In this document: positions 19,347 through 27,263 of the stretch, piece by piece | Layout of the letters: the number at the start of each line of letters is the position of its first letter | Position numbering within the stretch: position 1 is the stretch's first letter | From: Bradyrhizobium sp. S69 | GTDB taxonomy: Bacteria; Pseudomonadota; Alphaproteobacteria; Rhizobiales; Xanthobacteraceae | Reading direction: 5' to 3' | Assembly (NCBI RefSeq): GCF_009766005.1 | Contig: NZ_LMUK01000060.1 | Coordinates: 202,247-266,246 of the forward strand | DNA: 64,000 nucleotides | Program-made: the position numbers and the translations under genes | Notes under the pieces: model-generated | Told to the model about the DNA's origin: nothing | Database searches by the model: none | What the model saw: the letters and a program-made list of their open reading frames with translations, nothing else

Positions 19347-21086
19347 ATGACAGAGAAGAAAAAAAGCCCGGAAACACTGCGCAGCGCGCGCTGGTTCGCG
19401 CCCGACGATCTCCGGGCCTTTGGCCACCGCTCGCGGGCGATGCAGATGGGATACGCGCCGGAGGAGTGGAAGGACCGCCCCGTGATCGCGATCCTCAACA
19501 CCTGGTCGGACGCGCAGCCCTGCCACATGCACTTCAAATCCCGCGTCGATGACGTCAAGCGCGGCATCCTGATGGCCGGCGGCTTCCCGATGGAACTGCC
19601 GGCGTTGTCGCTATCGGAATCCTTCCTGAAGCCGACCACCATGCTCTACCGCAATCTGCTGGCGATGGACGCCGAGGAGCTGTTGCGCGGCCATCCGGTC
19701 GACGGCGTGGTACTGATGGGCGGTTGCGACAAGACCACGCCGGCGCTGCTGTTGGGCGCGACCTCGATGGGCCTGCCCGCGATCTATCTCCCGGCAGGGC
19801 CGATGCTGCGCGGCAACTGGAAGGGCAAGACCCTGGGCTCGGGCTCCGATGCCTGGAAATATTGGGACGAGCGGCGGGCCGGCAAGATATCCGACAAGGA
19901 TTGGGTCGATGTCGAGGCCGGCATCGCCCGCAGCTACGGCACCTGCATGACCATGGGCACCGCCTCGACCATGACCGCGATCGCCGAATCGATCGGCATG
20001 ACCTTGCCGGGCGCCTCCTCGATCCCGGCCGCCGATGCCGGCCACATCCGGATGGCCTCCGAATCCGGCCGCCGCATCGTCGAGATGGTGTGGGAAGACC
20101 TGACCCCGGACAAGATCCAGACCCGGAAAGCCTTCGAGAACGCGATCACCGTGGCGATGGCGATGGGCTGCTCGACCAACGCCATCATTCATCTGATCGC
20201 GCAGGCGCGTCGCGCCGGCCAGGACATCGGGCTCGACGATTTCGAGAAGGCCAGCCGCAAGGTGCCTGTCATCGCCAATGTGCGGCCCAGCGGCGACAAA
20301 TATCTGATGGAGGATTTCTTCTATGCCGGCGGATTGCCGGGATTGATGGGCCGCATCAAGGAGCATCTGCATCTGGATGCGATGACGGTGACCGGCAAGA
20401 CGCTCGGTGAGAACATCGCGCGGGCCGAAGTGCATGATGACGATGTGATCAGGACGGTGGCCAATCCGATCTATGCCGAGGGCGCGCTGGCGGTGCTGAA
20501 GGGCAATCTCGCGCCCGATGGCTGCGTCATCAAACCGAGCGCCTGCGAGCCGCGCTTCCTGAGGCATACCGGGCCGGCGCTGGTGTTCGACGATTATCCC
20601 TCGATGAAGAAAGCGATCGACGATCCCGATCTCGATGTTACCGCCGACCACGTGCTGATCCTGCGCAATGCGGGCCCGCAGGGCGGCCCGGGCATGCCGG
20701 AATGGGGCATGCTGCCGATCCCGACGAAACTGGTGAAGCAGGGCGTGCGCGACATGGTCCGGCTGTCGGACGCGCGGATGAGCGGCACCAGCTACGGCGC
20801 CTGCATCCTGCATGTCTCGCCGGAATCCTATATCGGCGGTCCGCTGGCGCTGGTGCGCAACGGCGATAGGATTACGCTCGATGTCAACGCGCGCACCATC
20901 AACCTCGATATCTCGGACACCGAGATGGAAAAGCGCCGCGCGGCCTGGACCAAGCCCGAGACCCGTTTCGAGCGCGGCTATGGCTGGATGTTCACCCGCC
21001 ATATCCGGCAGGCCAATGAAGGCTGCGATTTCGATTTCCTCGAGACCAGTTTCGGCGCGCCGGTCGGCGAGCCGTCGATTTATTGA
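19347..21086 (+). CDS. IlvD/Edd family dehydratase, probable sugar-acid (L-arabinonate-type) dehydratase
   Basis: This 579-aa protein belongs to the [2Fe-2S] sugar-acid branch of the IlvD/Edd family. The three cluster cysteines are seen in TWSDAQPCHMH, MGGCDKTTP and YGTCMTMGTAS, and the catalytic Ser in DARMSGTSYG. Length equals that of L-arabinonate dehydratases. The start at 19347 has AGGTG upstream; a longer form from 19296 is possible. The next gene encodes an RraA-family protein with aldolase-like residues, so the pair may dehydrate a sugar acid and cleave the keto-acid product. True IlvD (branched-chain synthesis) is less likely given the sequence and context. Confidence 0.85.
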   Translation: MTEKKKSPETLRSARWFAPDDLRAFGHRSRAMQMGYAPEEWKDRPVIAILNTWSDAQPCHMHFKSRVDDVKRGILMAGGFPMELPALSLSESFLKPTTMLYRNLLAMDAEELLRGHPVDGVVLMGGCDKTTPALLLGATSMGLPAIYLPAGPMLRGNWKGKTLGSGSDAWKYWDERRAGKISDKDWVDVEAGIARSYGTCMTMGTASTMTAIAESIGMTLPGASSIPAADAGHIRMASESGRRIVEMVWEDLTPDKIQTRKAFENAITVAMAMGCSTNAIIHLIAQARRAGQDIGLDDFEKASRKVPVIANVRPSGDKYLMEDFFYAGGLPGLMGRIKEHLHLDAMTVTGKTLGENIARAEVHDDDVIRTVANPIYAEGALAVLKGNLAPDGCVIKPSACEPRFLRHTGPALVFDDYPSMKKAIDDPDLDVTADHVLILRNAGPQGGPGMPEWGMLPIPTKLVKQGVRDMVRLSDARMSGTSYGACILHVSPESYIGGPLALVRNGDRITLDVNARTINLDISDTEMEKRRAAWTKPETRFERGYGWMFTRHIRQANEGCDFDFLETSFGAPVGEPSIY

Positions 21087-21094
21087 TGCGTAAG

Positions 21095-21217
21095 CGTCGT
21101 CCCGGCGAACGCCGGGACCCATAACCCCTGGCGTTGGTGATGAACGAAGACCGCTCACCTCACTGCATTAAAACGCGAGGACACGGCGTATGGGTCCCGG
21201 CGTTCGCCGGGACGACG
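21095..21217. repeat. Long inverted repeat between dehydratase and RraA genes
   Basis: The arms CGTCGTCCCGGCGAACGCCGGGACCCATA and its reverse complement lie at the two ends (21095-21123 and 21189-21217). Each arm also contains its own smaller hairpin (CCCGGCGAACGCCGGG). The spacer is about 65 bases. Confidence 0.93.
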
Positions 21218-21237
21218 ATGGTTTTGAGTGACGAACG

Positions 21238-21969
21238 ATGGAAACGGAAATGACAAAACTCAGCGACACGACCCGCAACAAGCTCAGGACCATCTCTACC
21301 GCCACCGTCGCGACCGCGCTCTACAAGCGCGGCTTTCGCAACCAGTGCATTCAGGATGTGCATCCGCTTGGCCCGGACCAGCCGACCCTGGTCGGCGAAG
21401 CCTTTACGCTGCGCTACATGCCGGCGCGCGAGGATCTCAACAAGCTCGAGGTGTTTCGCGACCGCTCGCATCCGCAACGCAAGGCGGTGGAGGATTGCCC
21501 GCCCGGCGCGGTGCTGGTGATGGACAGCCGCAAGGACGCCCGCGCCGCGTCGGCCGGCGCCATCCTGGTGACGCGGCTGATGCAGCGCGGCGTCGCCGGC
21601 GTCATCACCGATGGCGGGTTTCGTGATTCCGTGGAAATCGGAAAACTCGGTTTTCCGGCCTATCACCACCGGCCCAGCGCGCCGACCAATTTGACCTTGC
21701 ATCAGGCGATCGAGATCAACGGCCCGATCGGCTGCGGCGACGCGCCGGTGTTTCCCGGCGACGTCATCCTCGGCGATGGCGACGGCGTGATGGTGATCCC
21801 GGCGCATCTCGCCGACGAGATCGCCAACGAAGCCTTCGAGATGACCGCCTTCGAGGATTTCGTTACCGAACAGGTCCAACAAGGCCGCGGCATCTTCGGG
21901 CTCTATCCCGCGACCGACGAGCAGACGCTCAAGGACTTTGCGGAGTGGCGGAAAAAGACGGGGAGATAG
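21238..21969 (+). CDS. RraA/HMG-aldolase family protein
   Basis: This 243-aa protein has the RraA fold (TISTATVATALYKRGFRN start, ILVTRLMQRGVAGVITDGGFRDSVEI core). The segment R-D-S-V-E fits the R-D-x-x-E/D signature of the divalent-metal aldolases in this family (4-hydroxy-4-methyl-2-oxoglutarate type), while the E. coli RNase E inhibitor is a paralogue without catalysis. Together with the sugar-acid dehydratase gene just upstream, an aldolase or decarboxylase acting on a 2-oxo acid is my preferred reading. The ATG at 21238 or the one at 21250 (after GGAAACGGAA) may be the start. Confidence 0.82.
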   Translation: METEMTKLSDTTRNKLRTISTATVATALYKRGFRNQCIQDVHPLGPDQPTLVGEAFTLRYMPAREDLNKLEVFRDRSHPQRKAVEDCPPGAVLVMDSRKDARAASAGAILVTRLMQRGVAGVITDGGFRDSVEIGKLGFPAYHHRPSAPTNLTLHQAIEINGPIGCGDAPVFPGDVILGDGDGVMVIPAHLADEIANEAFEMTAFEDFVTEQVQQGRGIFGLYPATDEQTLKDFAEWRKKTGR

Positions 21970-21971
21970 CG

Positions 21972-22100
21972 CGCGTTCCCCGGATGCAGCGCAGCGCGAA
22001 GCGGTGCGCTGCTGATCCGGGGTCCACGCTTGCTCCGCGAAAAAGCGTGGGTCCCGGTTCTGCGACGCATCGCTGCGCGCTGCATCGCGCCCGGGACACG
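21972..22100. repeat. Intergenic repeat with internal hairpins
   Basis: The segment contains CCCCGGAT...ATCCGGGG, a GCGTGG-type hairpin around AAAAAGC, and GCAGCGC/GCGCTGC arms, ending with CCCGGGACACGAAGC. It fills the gap between the RraA gene and the convergent peptidase gene. This kind of element is familiar to me from Bradyrhizobium chromosomes. Confidence 0.7.
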
Positions 22101-22107
22101 AAGCAAC

Positions 22108-24225
22108 TCAAGCCTCACCCTTCTCCGCTAACCCCACCACCCACAACGCGAATGCGTAGGCGATCCCGACTTCGTCGAGCCGGTTGAAGCGGCCCGAGGC
22201 GCCGCCGTGGCCGGCGCCCATATTGGTGCGCAACAATACCGGGCCGCCGCCGGTCATGGTGGCGCGCAGCCGTGCGATCCATTTCGCGGGCTCCCAATAG
22301 GTCACGCGCGGATCGGTCAGGCCGCCCATCGCCAGGATCGCCGGATAGTCCTGTGCGGCGACTTGATCGTAGGGCGAATACGACAGAATGGTCGCAAAAT
22401 CCTCGGCGCTTTCGATCGGGTTGCCCCATTCCGGCCATTCCGGCGGGGTCAGCGGCAGGGTGTCGTCGAGCATGGTGTTGAGCACATCGACGAACGGCAC
22501 CTCGGCGACGATGCCGGCGAACAATTCGCCGGCGCGGTTGGCGACCGCGCCCATCAGCATGCCGCCGGCGCTGCCGCCATGGCCGACAATTCGCTTGCTG
22601 CTGGTGTATTTCGCCGCGATCAGCGCGCGCGCCGACGCTGCGAAATCATCAAAGCTGTTGGTCTTCTTCTTGCGCTTGCCGTCGAGATACCAGCCCCAGC
22701 CCTTGTCCGAACCGCCGCGGATATGGGCGATGGCATAGACAAAGCCGCGATCGACCAGCGACAGCCGGTTGGCGGAAAACGACGCCGGCATCGCCATGCC
22801 GTAAGAGCCGTAGCCATACAGCAACAGCGGCGCGCTGCCGTCACGCACCAGGTTCTTGGCGTGCAGGATCGAAACCGGCACCTCGGCGCCGTCGTGTGAT
22901 TTCGCCATGATGCGGGTGGTGACGTAATCGGCCGGATTGTGGCCGGAAGGAATCTCCTGGCGCTTGCGCAAGACGCGCGTCCGGCTCGCCATGTCATAGT
23001 CATAGACTTCCGACGGCGTCGTCATCGACGAATAGGCGAAGCGCAGATTGGTGGTGTCGAATTCGTAGCCGCCCATGGTGTCGAGCGAATAGGCGGCTTC
23101 GTCGAATGCGATGGCGTGTTCATCGCCGGTGGTGAGATCGCGAATGATGATGGCAGGCAGCGCGTTGGCGCGCTCCAGCCGCACCATGTGTCCGGCATAA
23201 AGCTCGACATCCAGCACATAGACGCCTTCGCGGGTGCCGATGAGATCGCGCCAGTTGGCGCGCTCGGGCGACACTAACGGCGCGGTAGCCACCTTGAAGT
23301 CGATGGCGCCGTCGGCGTTGGTGAGGATGAACAGCTCGTCGCCGCAATCGTTGACCGAATATTGCACGCCTTCCTCGCGTGCCGCGACCAGCCGAGGCTG
23401 TGCATTGACCTCAGTCAGATCGATCAGCCGCTGCTCGGAAGTCTCGTGGTCGCCGCCGGCAATGACGCCAAAACGGCCGCTGGCGCTTTCATGGATGTGG
23501 GTGAACCAGCCGGAATCCTGCTCCTCATAAATCAGCGCATCGTCGGCCTGTTGTGTGCCCAGGCGATGCCGCCACACCTGCATCGGGCGGTGATTATCGT
23601 CGAGCTTGATGTAGAAAAAGTGCCGGCTGTCCGCGCTCCACACCACGCTGCCGTCGGTTTCCTCGACCAGATCGTCATGGTCCTCGCCGGTAGCCCAGTC
23701 GCGCACCCGGATCGAGAAATATTCCGAACCCTTGATATCGGCGCTCCAGGCCTCGAGCTGATGGTCGGGCGAATGCCGCGCGCCGCCGAACTTGAAATAT
23801 TCCTCGTCGGCGGCGAGTTCGTCGCCGTCGAGGATGATTGTGGTCTCGCCGCCGTCGCGCGGCATCCGGCTGAACAATTCGTGCTGGCCGCCCTCGCGGA
23901 ATTTGCGGAAATAGGCGTAAGCGCCGTCCGGCGAGGGCACGCTGGAATCGTCTTCCTTGATCCGGCCCCGCATCTCCGCGATCAGGGTCTTTTGCAACGG
24001 GGTGGTGTGGCCGAGCAGGCTCTCGGTATAGCCGTTCTCCGCCTCCAGATAGGAGCGGATATCGGCATCGAGGATCGAGGGCTCCCGCAGCACCTCCTGC
24101 CAATTGTCATCCTTCAGCCAGGCATAATCATCGGTCACGGTGATGCCGTGCGTGGTGAACGAATGCGGCCGGCGCGGTGCGCTGGGTGCGGGGTGCGAAG
24201 CTTTCTTGCCTGGTGCCTGTGCCAC
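22108..24225 (-). CDS. ptrB: Oligopeptidase B-like serine peptidase (S9 family)
   Basis: This 705-aa enzyme has an N-terminal seven-bladed propeller region (about residues 60-420) and a C-terminal alpha/beta-hydrolase domain. The nucleophile Ser lies in GHGGSAGGMLMG (about residue 552), with the Asp expected in GGLTDPRV and the His in GAGHGGASGR near the end. RGGSDKGWGWY before it is typical of oligopeptidase B, which cuts small peptides after Lys or Arg in the cytoplasm. No signal peptide is seen. It is flanked by repeats on both sides and is not in an operon. Confidence 0.92.
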   Translation of the reverse strand: MAQAPGKKASHPAPSAPRRPHSFTTHGITVTDDYAWLKDDNWQEVLREPSILDADIRSYLEAENGYTESLLGHTTPLQKTLIAEMRGRIKEDDSSVPSPDGAYAYFRKFREGGQHELFSRMPRDGGETTIILDGDELAADEEYFKFGGARHSPDHQLEAWSADIKGSEYFSIRVRDWATGEDHDDLVEETDGSVVWSADSRHFFYIKLDDNHRPMQVWRHRLGTQQADDALIYEEQDSGWFTHIHESASGRFGVIAGGDHETSEQRLIDLTEVNAQPRLVAAREEGVQYSVNDCGDELFILTNADGAIDFKVATAPLVSPERANWRDLIGTREGVYVLDVELYAGHMVRLERANALPAIIIRDLTTGDEHAIAFDEAAYSLDTMGGYEFDTTNLRFAYSSMTTPSEVYDYDMASRTRVLRKRQEIPSGHNPADYVTTRIMAKSHDGAEVPVSILHAKNLVRDGSAPLLLYGYGSYGMAMPASFSANRLSLVDRGFVYAIAHIRGGSDKGWGWYLDGKRKKKTNSFDDFAASARALIAAKYTSSKRIVGHGGSAGGMLMGAVANRAGELFAGIVAEVPFVDVLNTMLDDTLPLTPPEWPEWGNPIESAEDFATILSYSPYDQVAAQDYPAILAMGGLTDPRVTYWEPAKWIARLRATMTGGGPVLLRTNMGAGHGGASGRFNRLDEVGIAYAFALWVVGLAEKGEA

Positions 24226-24263
24226 TCAAATCCTCTTTCGGTTCCTTGGACCTGATCTCTTGC

Positions 24264-24350
24264 CGTCATTGCCGGGCTTGACCCGGCAATCCATCTACCT
24301 GAGAAAGGTCTCTTTCTTGATGGATGCGCGGGTCAAGCCCGCGCATGACG
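24264..24350. repeat. Inverted repeat (CGTCATTGCCGGGCTTGACCC type)
   Basis: Arms CGTCATtGCcGGGCTTGACCCG and CGGGTCAAGCCcGCgCATGACG flank an inner pair (CAATCCATC/GATGGATGC). It lies between the peptidase gene and the MBOAT gene. Confidence 0.88.
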
Positions 24351-24481
24351 AGAAGGATTAAGGGTCCGCTTTCCTATATCGGTTCGATATCGCGGATTGC
24401 CAGATGGGCTGACATTTGCACCGGGGTTGTTGACGGCCGACTTGTATGGTTAGGCTTTTCGGCGCCGTTGAGAAAGGCCTG

Positions 24482-25918
24482 ATGCTCTTCAACTCCTATC
24501 CGTTCATTTTCCTGTTCCTGCCGATCACGCTGCTCGGCTATTTCGCGTTTGGCCGGCTCGGCAATCTGGCGCCGGTGATATGGCTCGCGCTGGCGTCGCT
24601 GGCATTTTATTCCTTCAGCAACTGGCAGTTTGTGGCGTTGCTGCTGGCATCCATCGCGTTCAATTACGGCATCGGCTACCTCCTGATCGAAAGATCGCTG
24701 GCGCCGGCACCGCGATTTGCCGTGCTCACGGCCGGGGTCGCCGGCGATCTCATCGTGCTCGGCATCTTCAAATATGCCGGCTTCCTCGCCGCCAATCTCG
24801 ACGCGCTGTTTTTGACCGGGATCACGCTCCACGTGCTGCTGCCGGTCGGCATCTCGTTCTACACCTTCACCCAGATCGCGTTTCTGGTCGACGCCTACCG
24901 CGGCAACGTCGCACGCTACGCGTTGCCGCATTATGCGCTGTTCGTGACGTATTTTCCGCATTTGATCGCGGGCCCGATCCTGCACCACAAGGACATGATC
25001 CCGCAATTCGAGCGTGCCGAGACCAAACGGCCCGACGCGCATCTGATCCTGTGCGGCCTGATGATCTTCGCCATCGGTCTGTTCAAGAAGACCGGTTTGG
25101 CCGACGGCATCCAGCCCTTGGTCGCGACCGCCTTTGGGTCCGGCAATCCGTCGTTCGACCAGGCCTGGATCGGCGCGCTGGCCTACGCCTTCCAGCTTTA
25201 CTTCGATTTCTCCGGCTATTGCGATATGGCGATCGGAATTTCGCTGATGTTCGGCATCTTCCTGCCGCTGAACTTCAACTCGCCCTACAAGGCAACCTCC
25301 ATCGTCGATTTCTGGCGGCGCTGGCACATGACGCTGTCGCAATTCCTGCGCGACTATCTCTACATTCCGCTCGGCGGCAACCGGCGTGGCCGGGTGCTGC
25401 GTTACGTCAACCTGATGATCACGATGCTGCTCGGCGGCCTCTGGCATGGCGCGGCCTGGACGTTTGTCGTTTGGGGCGCGCTGCACGGATTCTATCTCTG
25501 CGTCAATCACGCCTGGAGCAACTATGGTCCATCGGCGCCGCCGCGCCTCGCGCCGCTGGCGAAATTCGCCTCCGTCGTTCTGACCTTCCTGGCCGTCGTC
25601 GTAGCCTGGGTGTTCTTCCGCGCCGACAGCATCGCGCAGGCGCAGTTCATCCTGTCGAGGATGGTCGATCCCGGCCATGTCAGCTTCGGTCGCGGCGAAA
25701 TCGCCGATTTCGGTTTCCTCGTGGTGTATGCCGCGCTGGCATGGTTGGCGCCGAACACGCAGGAGATCATGGGCTACGACCACGGGAATCGGCGGGTCGG
25801 CGATGCCATCGGCGTCTGGCGGATGCGGCCCGTCCTGATCTACGCGACCGCGGCGGTGCTGGCTTTCGGGATTCTTGGAATCTCGCAGCACAGCGAATTC
25901 ATTTATTTTCGGTTCTAG
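24482..25918 (+). CDS. MBOAT family O-acyltransferase (AlgI-like)
   Basis: This 478-aa membrane protein has ten or more hydrophobic helices and the MBOAT core: FWRRWHMTLSQFLRDYLYIPLGG followed by LGGLWHGAAWTFVVWGALHG, which holds the near-invariant active-site His. AlgI-type members move acetyl groups across the membrane to a periplasmic partner that modifies a polysaccharide. The start at 24482 (MLFNSYPF) follows AGAAAGG; twelve extra codons upstream are possible. It is followed by 3 nt and then an SGNH-like gene, which is the expected partner. The polysaccharide is unknown. Confidence 0.9.
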   Translation: MLFNSYPFIFLFLPITLLGYFAFGRLGNLAPVIWLALASLAFYSFSNWQFVALLLASIAFNYGIGYLLIERSLAPAPRFAVLTAGVAGDLIVLGIFKYAGFLAANLDALFLTGITLHVLLPVGISFYTFTQIAFLVDAYRGNVARYALPHYALFVTYFPHLIAGPILHHKDMIPQFERAETKRPDAHLILCGLMIFAIGLFKKTGLADGIQPLVATAFGSGNPSFDQAWIGALAYAFQLYFDFSGYCDMAIGISLMFGIFLPLNFNSPYKATSIVDFWRRWHMTLSQFLRDYLYIPLGGNRRGRVLRYVNLMITMLLGGLWHGAAWTFVVWGALHGFYLCVNHAWSNYGPSAPPRLAPLAKFASVVLTFLAVVVAWVFFRADSIAQAQFILSRMVDPGHVSFGRGEIADFGFLVVYAALAWLAPNTQEIMGYDHGNRRVGDAIGVWRMRPVLIYATAAVLAFGILGISQHSEFIYFRF

Positions 25919-25921
25919 ATC

Positions 25922-27031
25922 ATGAACGCCTCCTCCAGAAATCTGCTGCGGTTTCTCGGCGCGACCGTCGCGGTCATGCTGCTGGCGGTCGCGCTGAATT
26001 TCATCGTCGATCCCCTGCAACTGTTCCGGCCGGCGCGCTTTACGCCGCCGATGTATTCGAACGATAGCCGCATGCAGGACGCAGGGCTCGTGCGTAGCCA
26101 GCCATTCGATACGGTGTTGATGGGAACCTCGCTGGCGATTCATTTCAGGCAGAGCGATATCGACCGCGTGCTCGGCGGCCATTCCCTGAAACTGTCGATG
26201 ACCGGTTCGAATTCCCACGAGCAGAGCTTTGTGCTCGCCGCGGCGCTCGATCGCCACCCCAAGCGCGTGATCTGGGAAATCGATGACTGGATCTTCCGCG
26301 ATGCGCCGGAAGTCGATGCCGACATCTATCTTCCGGCCGATCTATACCGGCGGAATGTCAAAGGCGTGGCGCAGTATCTGTTCAGCGGCGCCATGGCGCG
26401 CGAATCGCTGTGGATGCTGGCGCGGTCGTTTCCGCCCTTGCGGCAAACGGTGGCGCGGCTGACCACCGGCGTGCTGTTCAAATTTCCGCTTGCCAATGTC
26501 GATGACATTAATGTGCTGGCGCCGACGTTTGACGTGGCGGGTTTCTATAACGCCAAGCGGGCGATGGCGGAATTCGTCGATATTACGTCCCCGGCGCGGC
26601 GGTCGTCGCTGTCGGAAAGCTACGATTACGGCGCCATGGTGCGCAATTTCGAGCGTGATGCGATCGGCCTGATCGAGACAAATCCCGGCGTCACATTCGA
26701 TATCTACTTCCCGCCTTATTCGATCCTGCAATTCGTCGCGATGCGGGATGCTTCGCCGGCGACGCTGAAGATCGTCTACGACTTCACCGCCTATATCAGC
26801 CGGCGGCTGGCGCAGTTTCCGAACGCTATTTTGCATGATTTTCGCGAGGCGCAGGACATCACCCACGATCTCGGCAATTACGGCGACGTCGTCCACCATT
26901 CGCCGGCGGTCGACCTGAAAGTCCTGGCGATGCTGGCGAACGGACAATACACCGTCGACCGCGCCGCCCCGACCGCGTCGCTGGAGCGGCTCAAGGCGCA
27001 GGTCGAGGCGTATAGGGTTGAACGGCCGTAA
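25922..27031 (+). CDS. Membrane-anchored SGNH-like protein, probable partner of the MBOAT acyltransferase
   Basis: This 369-aa protein has one N-terminal membrane helix (about residues 10-28) and an outer domain. LMGTSLAIHF (Ser at about 70) resembles SGNH block I, and GDVVHHSPA near residue 322 resembles the D-x-x-H block V that supplies Asp and His. The family resemblance is weak and is my inference from motif spacing. Its start lies 3 nt after the MBOAT stop, so the pair is surely one operon. By analogy with AlgI/AlgJ/AlgX pairs it would place acyl groups on an extracellular glycan. Confidence 0.72.
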   Translation: MNASSRNLLRFLGATVAVMLLAVALNFIVDPLQLFRPARFTPPMYSNDSRMQDAGLVRSQPFDTVLMGTSLAIHFRQSDIDRVLGGHSLKLSMTGSNSHEQSFVLAAALDRHPKRVIWEIDDWIFRDAPEVDADIYLPADLYRRNVKGVAQYLFSGAMARESLWMLARSFPPLRQTVARLTTGVLFKFPLANVDDINVLAPTFDVAGFYNAKRAMAEFVDITSPARRSSLSESYDYGAMVRNFERDAIGLIETNPGVTFDIYFPPYSILQFVAMRDASPATLKIVYDFTAYISRRLAQFPNAILHDFREAQDITHDLGNYGDVVHHSPAVDLKVLAMLANGQYTVDRAAPTASLERLKAQVEAYRVERP

Positions 27032-27033
27032 CC

Positions 27034-27142
27034 GTTATCCTGAGGTGCGAGCTCTTGCGAGCCTCGAAGGATGGCCGCAAGCACAACGCTGAACACCATC
27101 CTTCGAGGCGCGCAAGAAAGAGCGCGCACCTCAGGATGACGA
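27034..27142. repeat. Long palindromic repeat (CGTCATCCTGAGG family), copy 2
   Basis: It runs from GTTATCCTGAGGTGCGAGC to GCGCACCTCAGGATGACGA with the inner GAAGGATGG/CCATCCTTC pair. The first base of the arm differs (TTATCC for TCATCC). It begins immediately after the stop codon of the SGNH-like gene. Confidence 0.92.
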
Positions 27143-27159
27143 TCGAGCCTGTAGAGCCT

Positions 27160-27249
27160 GTAGGGTGGGCAAAGGCGCTCTTTGCGCCGTGCCCACCATC
27201 GAGATTGTTGTTGGCGGTGGTGGGCACGCTTCGCTTTGCCCACCCTACG
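27160..27249. repeat. Inverted repeat with GTAGGGTGGGCAAAG arms
   Basis: The arms GTAGGGTGGGCAAAG and CTTTGCCCACCCTAC flank an inner pair GTGCCCACCA/TGGTGGGCAC. This sits between two convergent genes, next to palindromic repeat copy 2. Confidence 0.93.
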
Positions 27250-27263
27250 ATTGATCTATCCCG

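Noticed and set aside
19347..21086. ilvD (branched-chain amino acid synthesis)
   Set aside because: Motifs and 579-aa length fit sugar-acid dehydratases better, and no branched-chain gene is nearby.
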